Source: Microbulbifer bruguierae
GTDB taxonomy: Bacteria; Pseudomonadota; Gammaproteobacteria; Pseudomonadales; Cellvibrionaceae
Direction: 5' to 3'
Assembly (NCBI RefSeq): GCF_029869925.1
Contig: NZ_CP118605.1
Location: 1,054,001 to 1,118,000, forward strand
DNA: 64,000 nucleotides
Shown here: positions 1 through 12,281 of the stretch, piece by piece
How the letters are laid out: each line of letters begins with the position of its first letter
Numbering within the stretch: the stretch's first letter is position 1
Notes under the pieces: model-generated
Told to the model about the DNA's origin: nothing
Seen by the model: only the letters and a program-made list of their open reading frames with translations
The model's database searches: none
Translations under genes and position numbers: made by a program

Positions 1-837
1 GAGGAAGTCAGCCGCCCGGTGGCGGATGTGCTGGAAGAGGTGGCGCACCTGGCGGGCCAGGGCGTGCGGGAAGTGAACCTGCTGGGTCAGAACGTAAACG
101 CCTATCGCGCGGAAGGCGAAGACGGCCAGGTGGCGGATTTCGCCGAGCTGATCACCTATGTGGCCGCCATCGACGGTATCGACCGTATCCGCTACACCAC
201 CTCCCACCCGGTAGAATTTTCCGATGCACTGATCGATGTGTACGCCGAGGTTCCAGAGCTGGTCAACCACCTGCACCTGCCGGTACAGAGCGGTTCCGAC
301 CGTATTCTGATGGCGATGAAGCGCGGCCATACCGCACTGGAGTACAAGTCCAAGATCCGCCGACTTAAGACAATCCGCCCGGATATCTGCCTGTCTTCAG
401 ACTTCATTGTGGGCTTCCCTGGCGAAACCGAACGCGACTTCGAAGCCACCATGAAACTGATTCAGGATGTGGGCTTTGACATCTCCTTTAGCTTTATCTA
501 TTCCCCGCGGCCGGGCACACCCGCTGCAGACCTTCCCGATGACACGCCGGAAGAACTCAAGAAGCAGCGCCTGCAGTTGCTGCAGCACCGTATCAACCAG
601 CAGGCCGCAGAGATCGCTCGCCGCATGGTCGGCAATGTGGAGCGGGTACTGGTCAGCGGTGTATCCAAAAAAGACCCGGGGCAATTGCAGGGCCGCACCG
701 AGAACAACCGGGTGGTGAACTTCCGCTGCGACCAGATGGAATTGATCGGCAAGTTTGCGGATGTGTTGATTGAGGAAGCGCTTCCTAACTCCCTCCGGGG
801 GACTTTGGTGGCCTCTGAGCTGGATGTGGGCCGCTGA
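1..837 (+). CDS. miaB: tRNA-2-methylthio-N6-dimethylallyladenosine synthase MiaB, C-terminal part
   Basis: The frame is open from the first base, so the gene starts upstream of the window; about 278 codons are visible. MiaB adds a methylthio group to i6A37 of tRNAs as a radical-SAM enzyme. The visible part holds the second half of the radical-SAM barrel ([10 protein letters not shown], then [11 protein letters not shown]) and, from about codon 210 of the visible part, a TRAM RNA-binding domain ([12 protein letters not shown] through GRTENNRVV). The N-terminal UPF0004 domain and the CxxxCxxC cluster motif lie outside. In many gammaproteobacteria miaB precedes ybeZ-ybeY-corC-lnt, as here, which supports the call. 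The stop is TGA at 835-837. Spacing to the next gene is wide (about 330 bases) and holds a repeat. Confidence 0.96.
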   Translation, partial: EEVSRPVADVLEEVAHLAGQGVREVNLLGQNVNAYRAEGEDGQVADFAELITYVAAIDGIDRIRYTTSHPVEFSDALIDVYAEVPELVNHLHLPVQSGSDRILMAMKRGHTALEYKSKIRRLKTIRPDICLSSDFIVGFPGETERDFEATMKLIQDVGFDISFSFIYSPRPGTPAADLPDDTPEELKKQRLQLLQHRINQQAAEIARRMVGNVERVLVSGVSKKDPGQLQGRTENNRVVNFRCDQMELIGKFADVLIEEALPNSLRGTLVASELDVGR

Positions 838-890
838 GCTGATTTTCGCCTGCAGGCAAGCTCCTACGGGGCATTGTTGCTGGCAGTCAC

Positions 891-987
891 CTGTTGGGCA
901 CGCTGCGCTTTGCCCAATCTACGGCCTACGGTACGGAGTGAGGGCATCTGTAGGTTGGGGCAAAGAAGCGCTGCGACGTGCCCAGCG
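891..987. repeat. REP-like inverted doublet between miaB and ybeZ
   Basis: Two arms, 891-922 and 950-987, are imperfect inverted copies of one another. Each arm reads GTAG, then TTGGGC, an A/G/C-rich loop, and GTGCCCA, so each arm is also a small palindrome. The GTAG ends face each other across a 27-base spacer. The GTAG tetranucleotide plus palindrome is the hallmark of REP elements mobilised by RAYT (TnpA-REP) transposases. No RAYT gene is in the window. The rest of the 838-1165 gap shows nothing else I can support. Confidence 0.55.
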
Positions 988-1165
988 CGCTGCAGGAGAC
1001 AGAAAGCCCGGCTGACAAGTCAGTGACCGCAAACTGTCATACCCCCTTGTTATAAGGCCTATCGCCAGTTAGAACCGATTCGTCACAATCCAGTCTTTCC
1101 CATACAAGGGAAATGGGTATAACCTACAGACTGAACCCCCGGACAAAAGGTGCACGGAAACCAAT

Positions 1166-2227
1166 TTGGAAACACAAGCCCTCGCTCACAGCATTACTCT
1201 TGAGCCCAACGACGCCCGCCGCCTGGCCAACCTCTGTGGCCAATTCGACCAACACCTGCGCCAGATTGAACAGCGATTGGATATCGAAATCCGCAATCGC
1301 GGCAATCAGTTTGCCTTTTACGGCGATGCCAAGTCCGCCCGCGTTGCCGGCGAGATTCTGAGCAACCTGTATAAAGAGACTGGAGCCTCGGGCAACCTGA
1401 CCCCGGACGAGATTCACCTCGCCCTGCAGCAGTCCGGTGTCGATGAGCTGGCAAGCGGTAGCGAGAGCGGCGGTGCAGCTGAGGACCAAGTGGTCCTGAT
1501 CCGCACCAAAAAGTGTTCCGTACGCCCCCGCGGCATCAACCAGCGCAAATACGTGCGCGCCGTGCAGTCTAACGATATCAACTTCGGCATCGGCCCCGCC
1601 GGTACCGGCAAAACCTATCTGGCCGTTGCCTGTGCCGTGGAAGCTCTGCTGAAAGATTCCGTGGAGCGCATCCTGCTGGTGCGCCCGGCGGTAGAGGCCG
1701 GCGAAAAACTGGGCTTCCTGCCCGGTGATCTCAGCCAGAAAGTCGACCCTTACCTGCGCCCCCTTTACGATGCCTTATATGAAATGCTCGGGTTTGAAAC
1801 CGTGGGCAAACTCATCGAACGCAACGTGATCGAAGTTGCCCCGCTGGCCTATATGCGCGGTCGCACCCTGAATAACGCCTTCGTGATTCTCGATGAGAGC
1901 CAGAACACCACCCGCGAGCAAATGAAGATGTTCCTGACCCGCATCGGTTTCGGCTCCACTGCAGTCATCACCGGCGACCCCAGTCAAATCGACCTGCCCC
2001 GCGGCCAGGCCTCCGGTCTGCGCCACGCCGTTGAGGTGCTGGAGAAGGTCAACGGCATCAGCTTTACCCACTTTGGCGCCAAAGACGTGGTGCGCCACCC
2101 GCTGGTCCAGCGCATCGTGGAAGCCTACGGTATCCATGAAGACGCGGTGGAAGCAGAGAAAGAAGCCGAACGCGCTGCGCGCAAAGCGGCAGCAGCACTG
2201 CGGGCCGCCGGAGAAGATGCGGCCTGA
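1166..2227 (+). CDS. ybeZ: PhoH-like ATPase YbeZ
   Basis: A 353-residue PhoH-family P-loop ATPase, thought to work with the endoribonuclease YbeY in rRNA and RNA processing. Walker A is GPAGTGKT at residues 143-150 and Walker B is [11 protein letters not shown]. The C-terminus is an Ala/Glu/Lys-rich tail. The start chosen is TTG at 1166, with a GGAA about seven bases upstream; I see no in-frame ATG that would keep the family N-terminus. The stop TGA (2225-2227) overlaps the ybeY ATG, so translational coupling is likely. It is the first gene of the ybeZ-ybeY-corC-lnt operon, and its length is normal for the family. Confidence 0.95.
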   Translation: METQALAHSITLEPNDARRLANLCGQFDQHLRQIEQRLDIEIRNRGNQFAFYGDAKSARVAGEILSNLYKETGASGNLTPDEIHLALQQSGVDELASGSESGGAAEDQVVLIRTKKCSVRPRGINQRKYVRAVQSNDINFGIGPAGTGKTYLAVACAVEALLKDSVERILLVRPAVEAGEKLGFLPGDLSQKVDPYLRPLYDALYEMLGFETVGKLIERNVIEVAPLAYMRGRTLNNAFVILDESQNTTREQMKMFLTRIGFGSTAVITGDPSQIDLPRGQASGLRHAVEVLEKVNGISFTHFGAKDVVRHPLVQRIVEAYGIHEDAVEAEKEAERAARKAAAALRAAGEDAA

Positions 2228-2817
2228 TGGCCGCTCACAGTATGAACACCAGCCAAGCCGACCCCATGTCGCTTACGCCCGCGGATGTCGTTGTGGACGT
2301 TCAGCGGGCTTCCAGCCTATCGGACCTGCCCTGCGACGATGATTTCACACGCTGGGCCACCGCCGCCGTCGGCGATCATCGCCATGAAGCGGAGATCTCC
2401 CTGCGCATTGTCGACGAAGATGAAAGCCAGGCACTCAACCTGCAGTATCGCGGCAAAGACAAGCCCACCAATGTGCTTTCCTTCCCCGCGGATATACCCC
2501 CGGAACTGGGGCTACCCCTGCTCGGTGATCTGGTGATCTGCGCCCCGGTAGTGGCTATTGAGGCGGAACAGCAGCACAAAGCCCTTTCTGCACACTGGGC
2601 GCACATGGTCGTCCATGGCACACTACATCTCTTGGGTTACGACCATATCGAGGACGATGAGGCCGAGCTCATGGAAAATCTCGAAACCCGCATAATGGCG
2701 CAGCTGGGATTCAGTGATCCCTATACCCAAGTTGAAACCAGCCCAGTTGAAACGCCCGATAACGAGTCCGCACAAAAGGTGCGGAACACAACACTTTCAG
2801 ACGGAACCGACGAGTAA
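2227..2817 (+). CDS. ybeY: Endoribonuclease YbeY (rRNA maturation factor)
   Basis: YbeY is a zinc-dependent single-strand endoribonuclease needed for 16S rRNA 3' maturation and ribosome quality control. The diagnostic motif [11 protein letters not shown] is present, with zinc ligands His130, His134 and His140. [13 protein letters not shown] is the other family signature. At 196 residues it is longer than the E. coli protein (155): about 20 extra residues at the N-terminus and a polar 30-residue tail. The true start could be a later ATG (codon 6 or 14), but ATG 2227 overlaps the ybeZ stop, which is typical of coupling. The next gene, corC, begins 8 bases after the stop. Confidence 0.95.
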   Translation: MAAHSMNTSQADPMSLTPADVVVDVQRASSLSDLPCDDDFTRWATAAVGDHRHEAEISLRIVDEDESQALNLQYRGKDKPTNVLSFPADIPPELGLPLLGDLVICAPVVAIEAEQQHKALSAHWAHMVVHGTLHLLGYDHIEDDEAELMENLETRIMAQLGFSDPYTQVETSPVETPDNESAQKVRNTTLSDGTDE

Positions 2818-2825
2818 CGCGGAGT

Positions 2826-3722
2826 ATGGCCACTTCCATGACCACCGATGAACCCCCAAGTAGCTCCTCTTCCAACCGCCCCCGATCGGGGGAGAAAAAC
2901 TGGTTGGAGAAAATACTGGGTGCCTTTTCACACGAACCCAAATCCCGCGATGAACTGCTGGACATCATCAAGGATGCGGCGGAAAACAAAGTCGTAGACG
3001 CCGAAGCCCTGTCGATCATCGAGGGCGCGCTGGATGTATCGAACCAGCAGGTGCGGGAAATCATGATCCCGCGCTCGCAAATGGTGGTGGTCAGCATTAA
3101 CGACCAGCCAAAAGAGTTCCTGCCCAAAGTCATCGAGTCCGGTCACTCGCGCTTCCCGGTAGTGGGCGAAAGCATCGATGATATGCGCGGTATTCTGCTC
3201 GCCAAAGACCTGCTGCCGCTAGTGCTGAAAGGCGTGGAAGAATTCCACCTGGAAGACATTATCCGCCCGGCGAATATCATCCCCGAAAGCAAACGCCTGA
3301 ATATCCTGTTGCGGGAATTCCGCGAGAACCGCTATCACATGGCTGTCGTTATTGACGAGTATGGTGGTGTCTCCGGCGTAGTCACCATTGAAGACATTCT
3401 CGAAGAAATTGTCGGTGATATCGAAGACGAGACTGATGAGGATGAAGAAGACAGCTTTATCCGCAAGGTGAGCGACAACGATTACGTGGTCAAGGCACTC
3501 ACCCCCATCGAGGACTTCAACGAGTACTTTGACTGCGAGTTCAGCGACGAGGAATTCGACACCATCGGCGGCCTCATCATGCAATCGTTCGGCCATCTGC
3601 CCGGGCGCGATGAAATGACTCGACTCGGTGATTTCAAATTCCGCGTCCTCTACGCCGACAACCGACAGATTCACCTATTGCGCGTGAGTCGCCTCGACAA
3701 GCCCGCTGAAGAAGACGGCTGA
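2826..3722 (+). CDS. corC: CorC/YbeX family protein, CBS-domain ion efflux accessory
   Basis: A 298-residue soluble CorC-type protein. After a polar Ser/Pro-rich N-terminus come two CBS repeats (about residues 70-195, with VREIMIPRSQMV and the second repeat around YGGVSGVVTIEDILEEIVG) and a C-terminal CorC_HlyC transporter-associated domain (about 210-290). The family is linked to magnesium/cobalt homeostasis and, in the E. coli ybeX setting, to ribosome metabolism. An acidic stretch (IEDETDEDEEDS) separates the domains. ATG 2838 is an alternative start, better spaced from the GGAG at 2821. The stop TGA overlaps the lnt ATG. Confidence 0.94.
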   Translation: MATSMTTDEPPSSSSSNRPRSGEKNWLEKILGAFSHEPKSRDELLDIIKDAAENKVVDAEALSIIEGALDVSNQQVREIMIPRSQMVVVSINDQPKEFLPKVIESGHSRFPVVGESIDDMRGILLAKDLLPLVLKGVEEFHLEDIIRPANIIPESKRLNILLREFRENRYHMAVVIDEYGGVSGVVTIEDILEEIVGDIEDETDEDEEDSFIRKVSDNDYVVKALTPIEDFNEYFDCEFSDEEFDTIGGLIMQSFGHLPGRDEMTRLGDFKFRVLYADNRQIHLLRVSRLDKPAEEDG

Positions 3723-5281
3723 TGCACAGAAATCTGCCTCCCGTGGCCGCCCTCATTGCGGGCGGCCTGTTGACACTCTCCTTTGCACCATTCAACTACT
3801 GGTGGTGCAGTCTGCTTTCTCTGGTGCTGTTTGCCTGGCTGCTGGCCCCCGGCCGCGATAGCCTACCCCTCACGGGCAAGCGTACTTACTGGCTGGCGCT
3901 GTGTTACGGCATCGGCCTGTTTGCCACAGGCGGCTCCTGGGTTTATGTCTCCATCACCGACTTCGGAAACTCCTCACCTCTGCTAGGGGTTGTCCTCACT
4001 GGTGCTTTTGTGGGCATCCTCGCACTCGTGTTTGCCCTGCCGTTTTCTCTGCTGGCCCATTTTCGCTCGCAACCAGTGCCTTTCGCTCTGGCGTTTTCCG
4101 CACTGTGGTTTGTCAGCGAGTGGTTCCGCACCTGGATGTTTACCGGCTTCCCCTGGCTGTTTGCCGGTTATGGGCACATTCATACCTGGCTTGCTGGTTG
4201 GGCACCGGTAGTTAGCGTTTACGGTATCGGCCTGCTGCTGGCCCTGACAGCAGCGGTTGTCGCCCTGATCCTGCGCGGCGCATTTCCCTCCTGGAAAAGC
4301 GCCCGCACCCTGGCACTCGTATCCGTTACCGCTCTCACCTGGCCCGTCGGGCTACTGCTAAAGCAGGTGGAGTGGACTTACGCTACGGAAAAAACGAAGA
4401 CCGTGGGATTGGTACAGGCCAATATTCCCCAGGAAAAAAAGTGGCAGCCGGAATTTCGTGGTGAAACACTGAGGCGTTATCAGAGCGCCACCGAACAACT
4501 GCACCATCAGGGAGTGGATGTGGTGATCTGGCCAGAGGCCGCGTTGCCGCTGTTCTACCACCATGCCCCGAACCTGATGCAAGCCCTGCAGAAAAACGCG
4601 CAACAGGCGGAAACCGACCTTATTACCGGTATTCTCTACGATACAGAACAGGATCAACGCCGTGTGGTACACAACTCTGCGGTCGTCTTTGGCCAGACTG
4701 AGCAGCTCTACCACAAGCGCCACCTGGTTCCCTTTGGCGAGTATGTACCCCTGGAAGACTGGATTCGCGGCACCATCGAGTTTTTCGACCTGCCCACCTC
4801 ATACATCCGCCCAGGCCCCGAAGGGCAAAAGCCGCTGCAAGCAGGTACCCTGAGCTGGGCACCGTTGATCTGTTACGAAATCGTCTACCCGCAACTGGTA
4901 GCGAGCAGCAGTGGCGATGCGGATGTTCTGCTCACCCTGAGTAACGACGCCTGGTTTGGGAAATCCATTGGCCCCTTGCAACATATGCAGATGGCGCAGA
5001 TGCGAGCCCTGGAGACCCGACGCTACCTGGTGCGGGGAACCAATACCGGCATTACCGCCGTAGTTGCACCCGACGGCAGTATTACCGACCAGCTTCCGCA
5101 GTTCGAGCAGGCGACGCTGGTAGCCCGTGTAGAAGCGCGACGTGGCTTCACGCCCTTTATGCGCACCGGGATCTGGGGACCGCTGGTATTCTCATTTGCG
5201 ATGTTGCTGGCTGCAGTACTGCTGCAGCGACGCGCCAGTGCCAGCACCGAGCACCTGCCCACGCCGGAAGTCGCGGATTAA
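3722..5281 (+). CDS. lnt: Apolipoprotein N-acyltransferase Lnt
   Basis: Inner-membrane enzyme that N-acylates the terminal cysteine of lipoproteins, the last maturation step before Lol sorting. The 519 residues match the family. About six membrane helices fill residues 1-215, followed by a periplasmic nitrilase-like domain. The catalytic triad is recognisable: Glu272 in VIWPEAALPLF, Lys332 in YHKRHLVPFGEY and Cys384 in LICYEIVYP. A last helix lies near the C-terminus. The start codon overlaps the corC stop, so this is the last gene of a tightly packed four-gene operon. Its product would act on lipoproteins in this window such as LptE. Confidence 0.96.
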   Translation: MHRNLPPVAALIAGGLLTLSFAPFNYWWCSLLSLVLFAWLLAPGRDSLPLTGKRTYWLALCYGIGLFATGGSWVYVSITDFGNSSPLLGVVLTGAFVGILALVFALPFSLLAHFRSQPVPFALAFSALWFVSEWFRTWMFTGFPWLFAGYGHIHTWLAGWAPVVSVYGIGLLLALTAAVVALILRGAFPSWKSARTLALVSVTALTWPVGLLLKQVEWTYATEKTKTVGLVQANIPQEKKWQPEFRGETLRRYQSATEQLHHQGVDVVIWPEAALPLFYHHAPNLMQALQKNAQQAETDLITGILYDTEQDQRRVVHNSAVVFGQTEQLYHKRHLVPFGEYVPLEDWIRGTIEFFDLPTSYIRPGPEGQKPLQAGTLSWAPLICYEIVYPQLVASSSGDADVLLTLSNDAWFGKSIGPLQHMQMAQMRALETRRYLVRGTNTGITAVVAPDGSITDQLPQFEQATLVARVEARRGFTPFMRTGIWGPLVFSFAMLLAAVLLQRRASASTEHLPTPEVAD

Positions 5282-5638
5282 TCCCGGCAAACAAGTAACC
5301 CCACTACCGTGCGACCGCATCGCCTTCGTCCCGGGGCGTAAATTGCCCCCGGTTTGCGAGTCGCTGTCACCTGCGCCGCCGTTTATTCCCCGGCCTGCAC
5401 CACAACTGTTTTTGCGGCTGCTATCCTCCAGAAATATTCGCCCGGCGGAGGCAATGTGGAAGCGGTGTTGCCGATTCCATTTTCTCGATCGATTCCCGCC
5501 GGCCAGGTCTTTTTCCTACCGCAGGCAGCAATGCCTGCAACCGATAGCGCCGCGCCCCGTCGCGCGCAAATTAGCCGCTATCGGGCAATACGACATTTCC
5601 AGCACAGACGATCAATGTGCGGCACGGATGCCTGATTT
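5282..5638. other. Intergenic region with no supported gene
   Basis: A 357-base gap between lnt and the epimerase gene. Short open frames exist on both strands, but none has a convincing ribosome binding site or recognisable protein. I see no strong hairpin or terminator. It presumably holds the promoter of the downstream gene. Confidence 0.5.
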
Positions 5639-6571
5639 ATGCATTGTTTAATCACCGGCGGCACGGGTTTAATCGGCCGTCTTTTTTGTGCCAGGTGGCT
5701 GGCACGCGGCAACACCATCACGGTCCTCAGCCGCAACCCCGCAAAAGTGCGCGAGCGGTGTGGCGAAGCGGCCCGGGGCGTCAATGAACTACAACAGGTT
5801 GAGGGCCCCGTAGACGTTGTCGTCAATCTCGCAGGAGAAACCATTTCCAAACGCTGGAACAGCAGAAGCAAGCAGGAAATCCGACGCTCCAGACTGGAAA
5901 CAACCGAACGGCTGGTACAGTGGATTTTCACCCTCCCCCAACAACCCGGCTATGTACTTTCCGGCTCCGCTGTCGGCTATTACGGCGACCGCGGCGGCGA
6001 CCTGTTAAAAGAATCCAACGGTCCCGGCGGCGGCTTCGCCGCTCAGCTCTGCCGCGACTGGGAATCGGTAACACAGCCACTGCAGCAGGCAAGTATCTGC
6101 GTCGGCACCATGCGCACCGCCATTGTTCTCTCAACTCGTGGCGGCGCCCTGCCACAGATGTTGCCGGCATTTCGCCTCGGGCTGGGTGGCCCAATGAGTT
6201 CCGGTGAACACTGGATGAGCTGGATTCACGAGGAGGATATCGTCGGCCTGATGCTGCACATGATCGACCGGCGCCTTTGCGTTCCCTTCAACGCCTGTGC
6301 TCCGGAGCCGGTCACCAACAACAGCTTTTCACGCCTGCTGGCAAGACAACTGCACCGCCCCTGCCTGATGCGCACACCGGCGTGGATGCTCAAGTTGATG
6401 TTCGGGGAAATGGCTGAGGAATTGCTGCTGGCCAGCCAGAGGATGGAGCCCCGCACGGCGCTGGATAGCGGTTACATTTTTCAGTTCCCGACGTTGGAAA
6501 AGGCCCTCGCCGATTTACTCGGCCCTGAACAACACCGTGGACACGCCCGCGCGGGTACCAGAACGCGCTGA
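5639..6571 (+). CDS. TIGR01777-family NAD(P)-dependent sugar epimerase-like protein (YfcH type)
   Basis: An extended short-chain dehydrogenase of 310 residues. The nucleotide-binding glycine motif GGTGLIGR is at residues 7-14, after the first strand (MHCLIT). VVNLAGETI and VLSGSAVGYYGDRGG are the TIGR01777/YfcH family hallmarks; the Tyr in SAVGYYG belongs to the YxxxK-type active-site region. HEEDIVGLMLHMI and the C-terminal DUF1731-like segment (MLKLMFGEMAEELLLASQR) complete the family pattern. The substrate is unknown. A hairpin overlaps the stop codon. Confidence 0.9.
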   Translation: MHCLITGGTGLIGRLFCARWLARGNTITVLSRNPAKVRERCGEAARGVNELQQVEGPVDVVVNLAGETISKRWNSRSKQEIRRSRLETTERLVQWIFTLPQQPGYVLSGSAVGYYGDRGGDLLKESNGPGGGFAAQLCRDWESVTQPLQQASICVGTMRTAIVLSTRGGALPQMLPAFRLGLGGPMSSGEHWMSWIHEEDIVGLMLHMIDRRLCVPFNACAPEPVTNNSFSRLLARQLHRPCLMRTPAWMLKLMFGEMAEELLLASQRMEPRTALDSGYIFQFPTLEKALADLLGPEQHRGHARAGTRTR

Positions 6572-6590
6572 GCCCGCACAAGCGGGCTCA
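6569..6590 (+). terminator. Hairpin at the epimerase stop codon
   Basis: A perfect 9-bp stem (6569-6577 with 6582-6590) and a four-base ACAA loop overlap the TGA stop. What follows is A-rich rather than a T run, so it may protect mRNA ends or be a weak terminator. The next gene is on the opposite strand and converges on it. Confidence 0.45.
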
Positions 6591-6626
6591 GAAATAAAAT
6601 GCTATGGAATATTGACCGGGAAATAT

Positions 6627-7016
6627 CTAAGCGGCAGCGTCACTGCGACTCAGTACCTGATCGAGATAACTGCGCGCCGTTTCCGAGGTTACCGGGTCAA
6701 CCTTGCACTCCATGGGAGCAGATCCCACCCAGTGAGCGTGCCAGCGATACCAGCAATTGGCCTGTATATCCCCGCTGCGCTGTTCCTGGCGCAGCTCAAC
6801 AAAATCGGTTTGCTGTGGATCCAGTTTGAACTCGCGGACAATCTGCCCGACAAAGGTTTCGAAGTTTTTGCTCAACTGAGCGCCACTCTCATTACCCGCC
6901 GATAACAGCACCAGTTGGCGCTTGCCTCGACGACTGAGTTTGAAGCCTATCCACACCGGCCGATTCAACCGGTTGTGCAGCTGGATGGGGGAGAGTGATG
7001 CTGGAATACCCGTCAT
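6627..7016 (-). CDS. Conserved hypothetical small protein
   Basis: A 129-residue soluble protein with no signal peptide and no membrane segment. It is rich in charged and aromatic residues (NRPVWIGFKLSRRGKRQ near the N-terminus, then a Trp-rich stretch CWYRWHAHWVG). I do not recognise the family. It is preferred over the overlapping plus-strand frames because it has a balanced, globular composition and an AT-rich promoter-like region upstream (7027-7060). It converges with the epimerase gene. Confidence 0.6.
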   Translation of the reverse strand: MTGIPASLSPIQLHNRLNRPVWIGFKLSRRGKRQLVLLSAGNESGAQLSKNFETFVGQIVREFKLDPQQTDFVELRQEQRSGDIQANCWYRWHAHWVGSAPMECKVDPVTSETARSYLDQVLSRSDAAA

Positions 7017-7461
7017 CTGAACATTACCTCACTTATTTTTTTATTTTGTTATTTTTATGCGATCCGGCAGCGCCGCTATCGCCCTGGCCGCCAAAAACAA
7101 TCGACGGCCGCGGTTTCTTGCTCTGTCGAACCGCACCAACGGAGTCAGTGCTGCGCAACTACCGGTAACAACTACCGGCACCCATTCCGGGCCATTCGCC
7201 AGGCTTCCTGCCATTGACAACCTCCTCCCGCACCCTATTGCCATTATTAATTGCCGACACCCTTTCAATATCGACAATGCATTATCAGCAAACCCGGCAC
7301 CCGGGACATATCACAACCCGGAACACTTCGTGACCAAGAAAAGGTCATCACCCCAAAGAGGTCACAAAAGGTTTCATAAGAAACGGAAAACAAGGGTGAC
7401 CATACTAGTTATTCGTCCAGAGCGCTTCAACCCGAGAACCGGAATCCCCTGAGCTATCCAG
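7017..7461. other. Intergenic region, probably promoter of the small hypothetical gene
   Basis: A 445-base gap. The part next to the 6627-7016 gene (about 7027-7060) is a T/A-rich run unlike its surroundings and could be its promoter. The rest is of average composition; short open frames here lack support. Confidence 0.45.
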
Positions 7462-8244
7462 TCAGCAATTCCGTCGTACCGGCAGTGGCCGCCAGCGATA
7501 CCACTGATCCGCCAGCAGTTCCCGCCAATACACCTGCGTGCGAAGCAATGCCCCCGCACTCGGTAACCAGCGCAACAGGCCCGTTTGGGCTCGGGGCATC
7601 AATTCTCCCGGACTGCCCACAGCCAGTGGCTGAACCTGTATTCCGGCACGGGCGAAAACCTCTTGGGCCCTGGGCATATGCCACCAGTGGGTTACCAGTA
7701 GCACGCTTTCGACTCCGGAATCGTGCAGAAGTGCCGCCGAGAAGGCCGCATTCTCCGCCGTGGTTCGACTGCAATTCTCGCGCCAGGTCACCGTACGCCC
7801 GAACAGTTTCTCCAGTGCATCCGCCATCAGATCGGATTCTGCCGCCTTCTCCTGGGCGTACACCCGCCCGCCGGAAACGAGAATGGGTAAACTCCCCGGC
7901 GCCTTCGCCACCGCCCAGGCCACCCGCTCCAGTGAAGGAGAAGAAAGTCGCTCACTACCTGTCTGCGCATCCCGATAGCGGCCACCGCCGAGAATGACCA
8001 CTGCGGTGGGTTTTGCATCCGGTACCGCCGGCAACTGATTCACCAGTCGCTGCCCCAGCCAGCCGGAAAACGCGGGTGTCGCGCAAATCCACAACGTGAG
8101 AAAGCAGAGAATAGCCAGTGGCAGTGACAATTTTGCGACTGGCGTTGAATTGGGGAAAAACCAGAAGGAAAAGGCCAGCAATAAGCCCACAAGCGGGGCA
8201 AACGGGGGCATGATCAGGGTTGTCAGGGCGGTTTGCAGTTCCAT
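7462..8244 (-). CDS. YdcF/ElyC-family membrane protein (DUF218)
   Basis: A 260-residue envelope protein. Two hydrophobic segments near the N-terminus (about residues 13-30 and 36-58) are followed by a DUF218 domain: AVVILGGGRYRDA, LPILVSGGRV, an acidic/aromatic middle, then VLLVTHWWHMPRAQEVF. This matches the ElyC/SanA/YdcF group, whose E. coli member ElyC affects peptidoglycan and lipid carrier use. The enzymatic activity of the family is not settled. The gene stands alone. Confidence 0.88.
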   Translation of the reverse strand: MELQTALTTLIMPPFAPLVGLLLAFSFWFFPNSTPVAKLSLPLAILCFLTLWICATPAFSGWLGQRLVNQLPAVPDAKPTAVVILGGGRYRDAQTGSERLSSPSLERVAWAVAKAPGSLPILVSGGRVYAQEKAAESDLMADALEKLFGRTVTWRENCSRTTAENAAFSAALLHDSGVESVLLVTHWWHMPRAQEVFARAGIQVQPLAVGSPGELMPRAQTGLLRWLPSAGALLRTQVYWRELLADQWYRWRPLPVRRNC

Positions 8245-8350
8245 CTTGCGCTATCCGTGCCTACAGCGTTGTTATTGTTTCTAAGGCTCCACAGAACCTG
8301 TTCTCAAACGCACAGTCTCAGGAGTCGACCGGCAACACCATACCAGCCCC

Positions 8351-11533
<3,183 letters not shown>

Positions 11534-11592
11534 ATAGAGCCGGAGCCATACATTCCCGGCTTACGAAGCACTTCTGGTCAAATTGAAGGCCG

Positions 11593-11693
11593 GGTGCCGG
11601 GAGCGGGTTTTCAGGAGCGTCGCAAACAGGATGTTTGCGCCACAGCGCCCATGGATGGGTTCACAGCGGTCCTGAAAACCTGCTCCCGGCACC
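11593..11693. repeat. Palindromic intergenic repeat, copy 1 (leuS-lptE)
   Basis: The outer arms 11593-11616 and 11670-11693 are complementary over 24 bases with one mismatch. Inside is a small hairpin, GCAAAC/GTTTGC with loop AGGAT (11622-11638), then a GCGCCCATGGATGGGT segment. A second copy at 31834-31921 keeps the AGGAT loop and the GCGCC-ATGG core, but both of its stems have different bases and still pair. It could be a structured RNA element, a terminator or a non-autonomous mobile palindrome. Confidence 0.7.
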
Positions 11694-11733
11694 TTGTCGC
11701 CACCGCACCAGCTACAGAACACAACGGACCTAG

Positions 11734-12264
11734 ATGAATACAATAATGCTCCGCACTCTGATCCTGACGTTAACCGTGATCATCTCAGCCTGCGGCTGGC
11801 ACCTGCGCGGCGCACCGAAAAACTTCCCCCCCGGCAGCAAGCTCTACATCACCACTGAAGATCCCCGTAGCCAGCTGGCGGAAAGTATTACCCGCTTGCT
11901 GCAAACCAGCGGCCTGCCGCTGGCGGAAGACTCCACACAAGCGGACTTCACTCTCACCATCCATAAAGAAACCGAACAAAAACGCACCGTCTCGGTGGAT
12001 GCCAAAGGCCAAGCTTCCGAGTACGAACTGATCACCAGCGCCGAATACAGCGTGCGCGACATCAATGGCCACGACCTTCTGACCAACGCCAGAGCCGACG
12101 TCTACCGAACCCTGGTTTGGGATGAAAGCGAAATCGTCAGTAAAGGAGAGGAGGAGCGTCTGCAGCGGGAAGAAATGCGCCGCGAACTCATCAGCCGTAT
12201 CATCGACCGCTTGCGCCGTATCGAGATCAGCACCCCGGTCACCGATAACCCCGCTACCCCCTGA
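11734..12264 (+). CDS. lptE: LPS-assembly lipoprotein LptE
   Basis: A 176-residue outer-membrane lipoprotein that plugs LptD in the LPS export channel. The N-terminus is a type II signal peptide ending in ISAC, with lipidated Cys20, followed by GWHLRG, the LptE signature. ITRLLQTSGLPLAEDS and the acidic tail fit the family. It sits between leuS and holA as in E. coli, and holA starts 17 bases downstream, so they are probably co-transcribed. Lipidation would rely on the lnt product encoded upstream. Confidence 0.93.
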   Translation: MNTIMLRTLILTLTVIISACGWHLRGAPKNFPPGSKLYITTEDPRSQLAESITRLLQTSGLPLAEDSTQADFTLTIHKETEQKRTVSVDAKGQASEYELITSAEYSVRDINGHDLLTNARADVYRTLVWDESEIVSKGEEERLQREEMRRELISRIIDRLRRIEISTPVTDNPATP

Positions 12265-12281
12265 CCACAAACAGGCAGAAA

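Noticed and set aside
7041..7277. Small minus-strand frame in the gap before the YdcF-type gene
   Set aside because: Unbalanced Arg/Gly-rich composition, no ribosome site, no recognisable motif.
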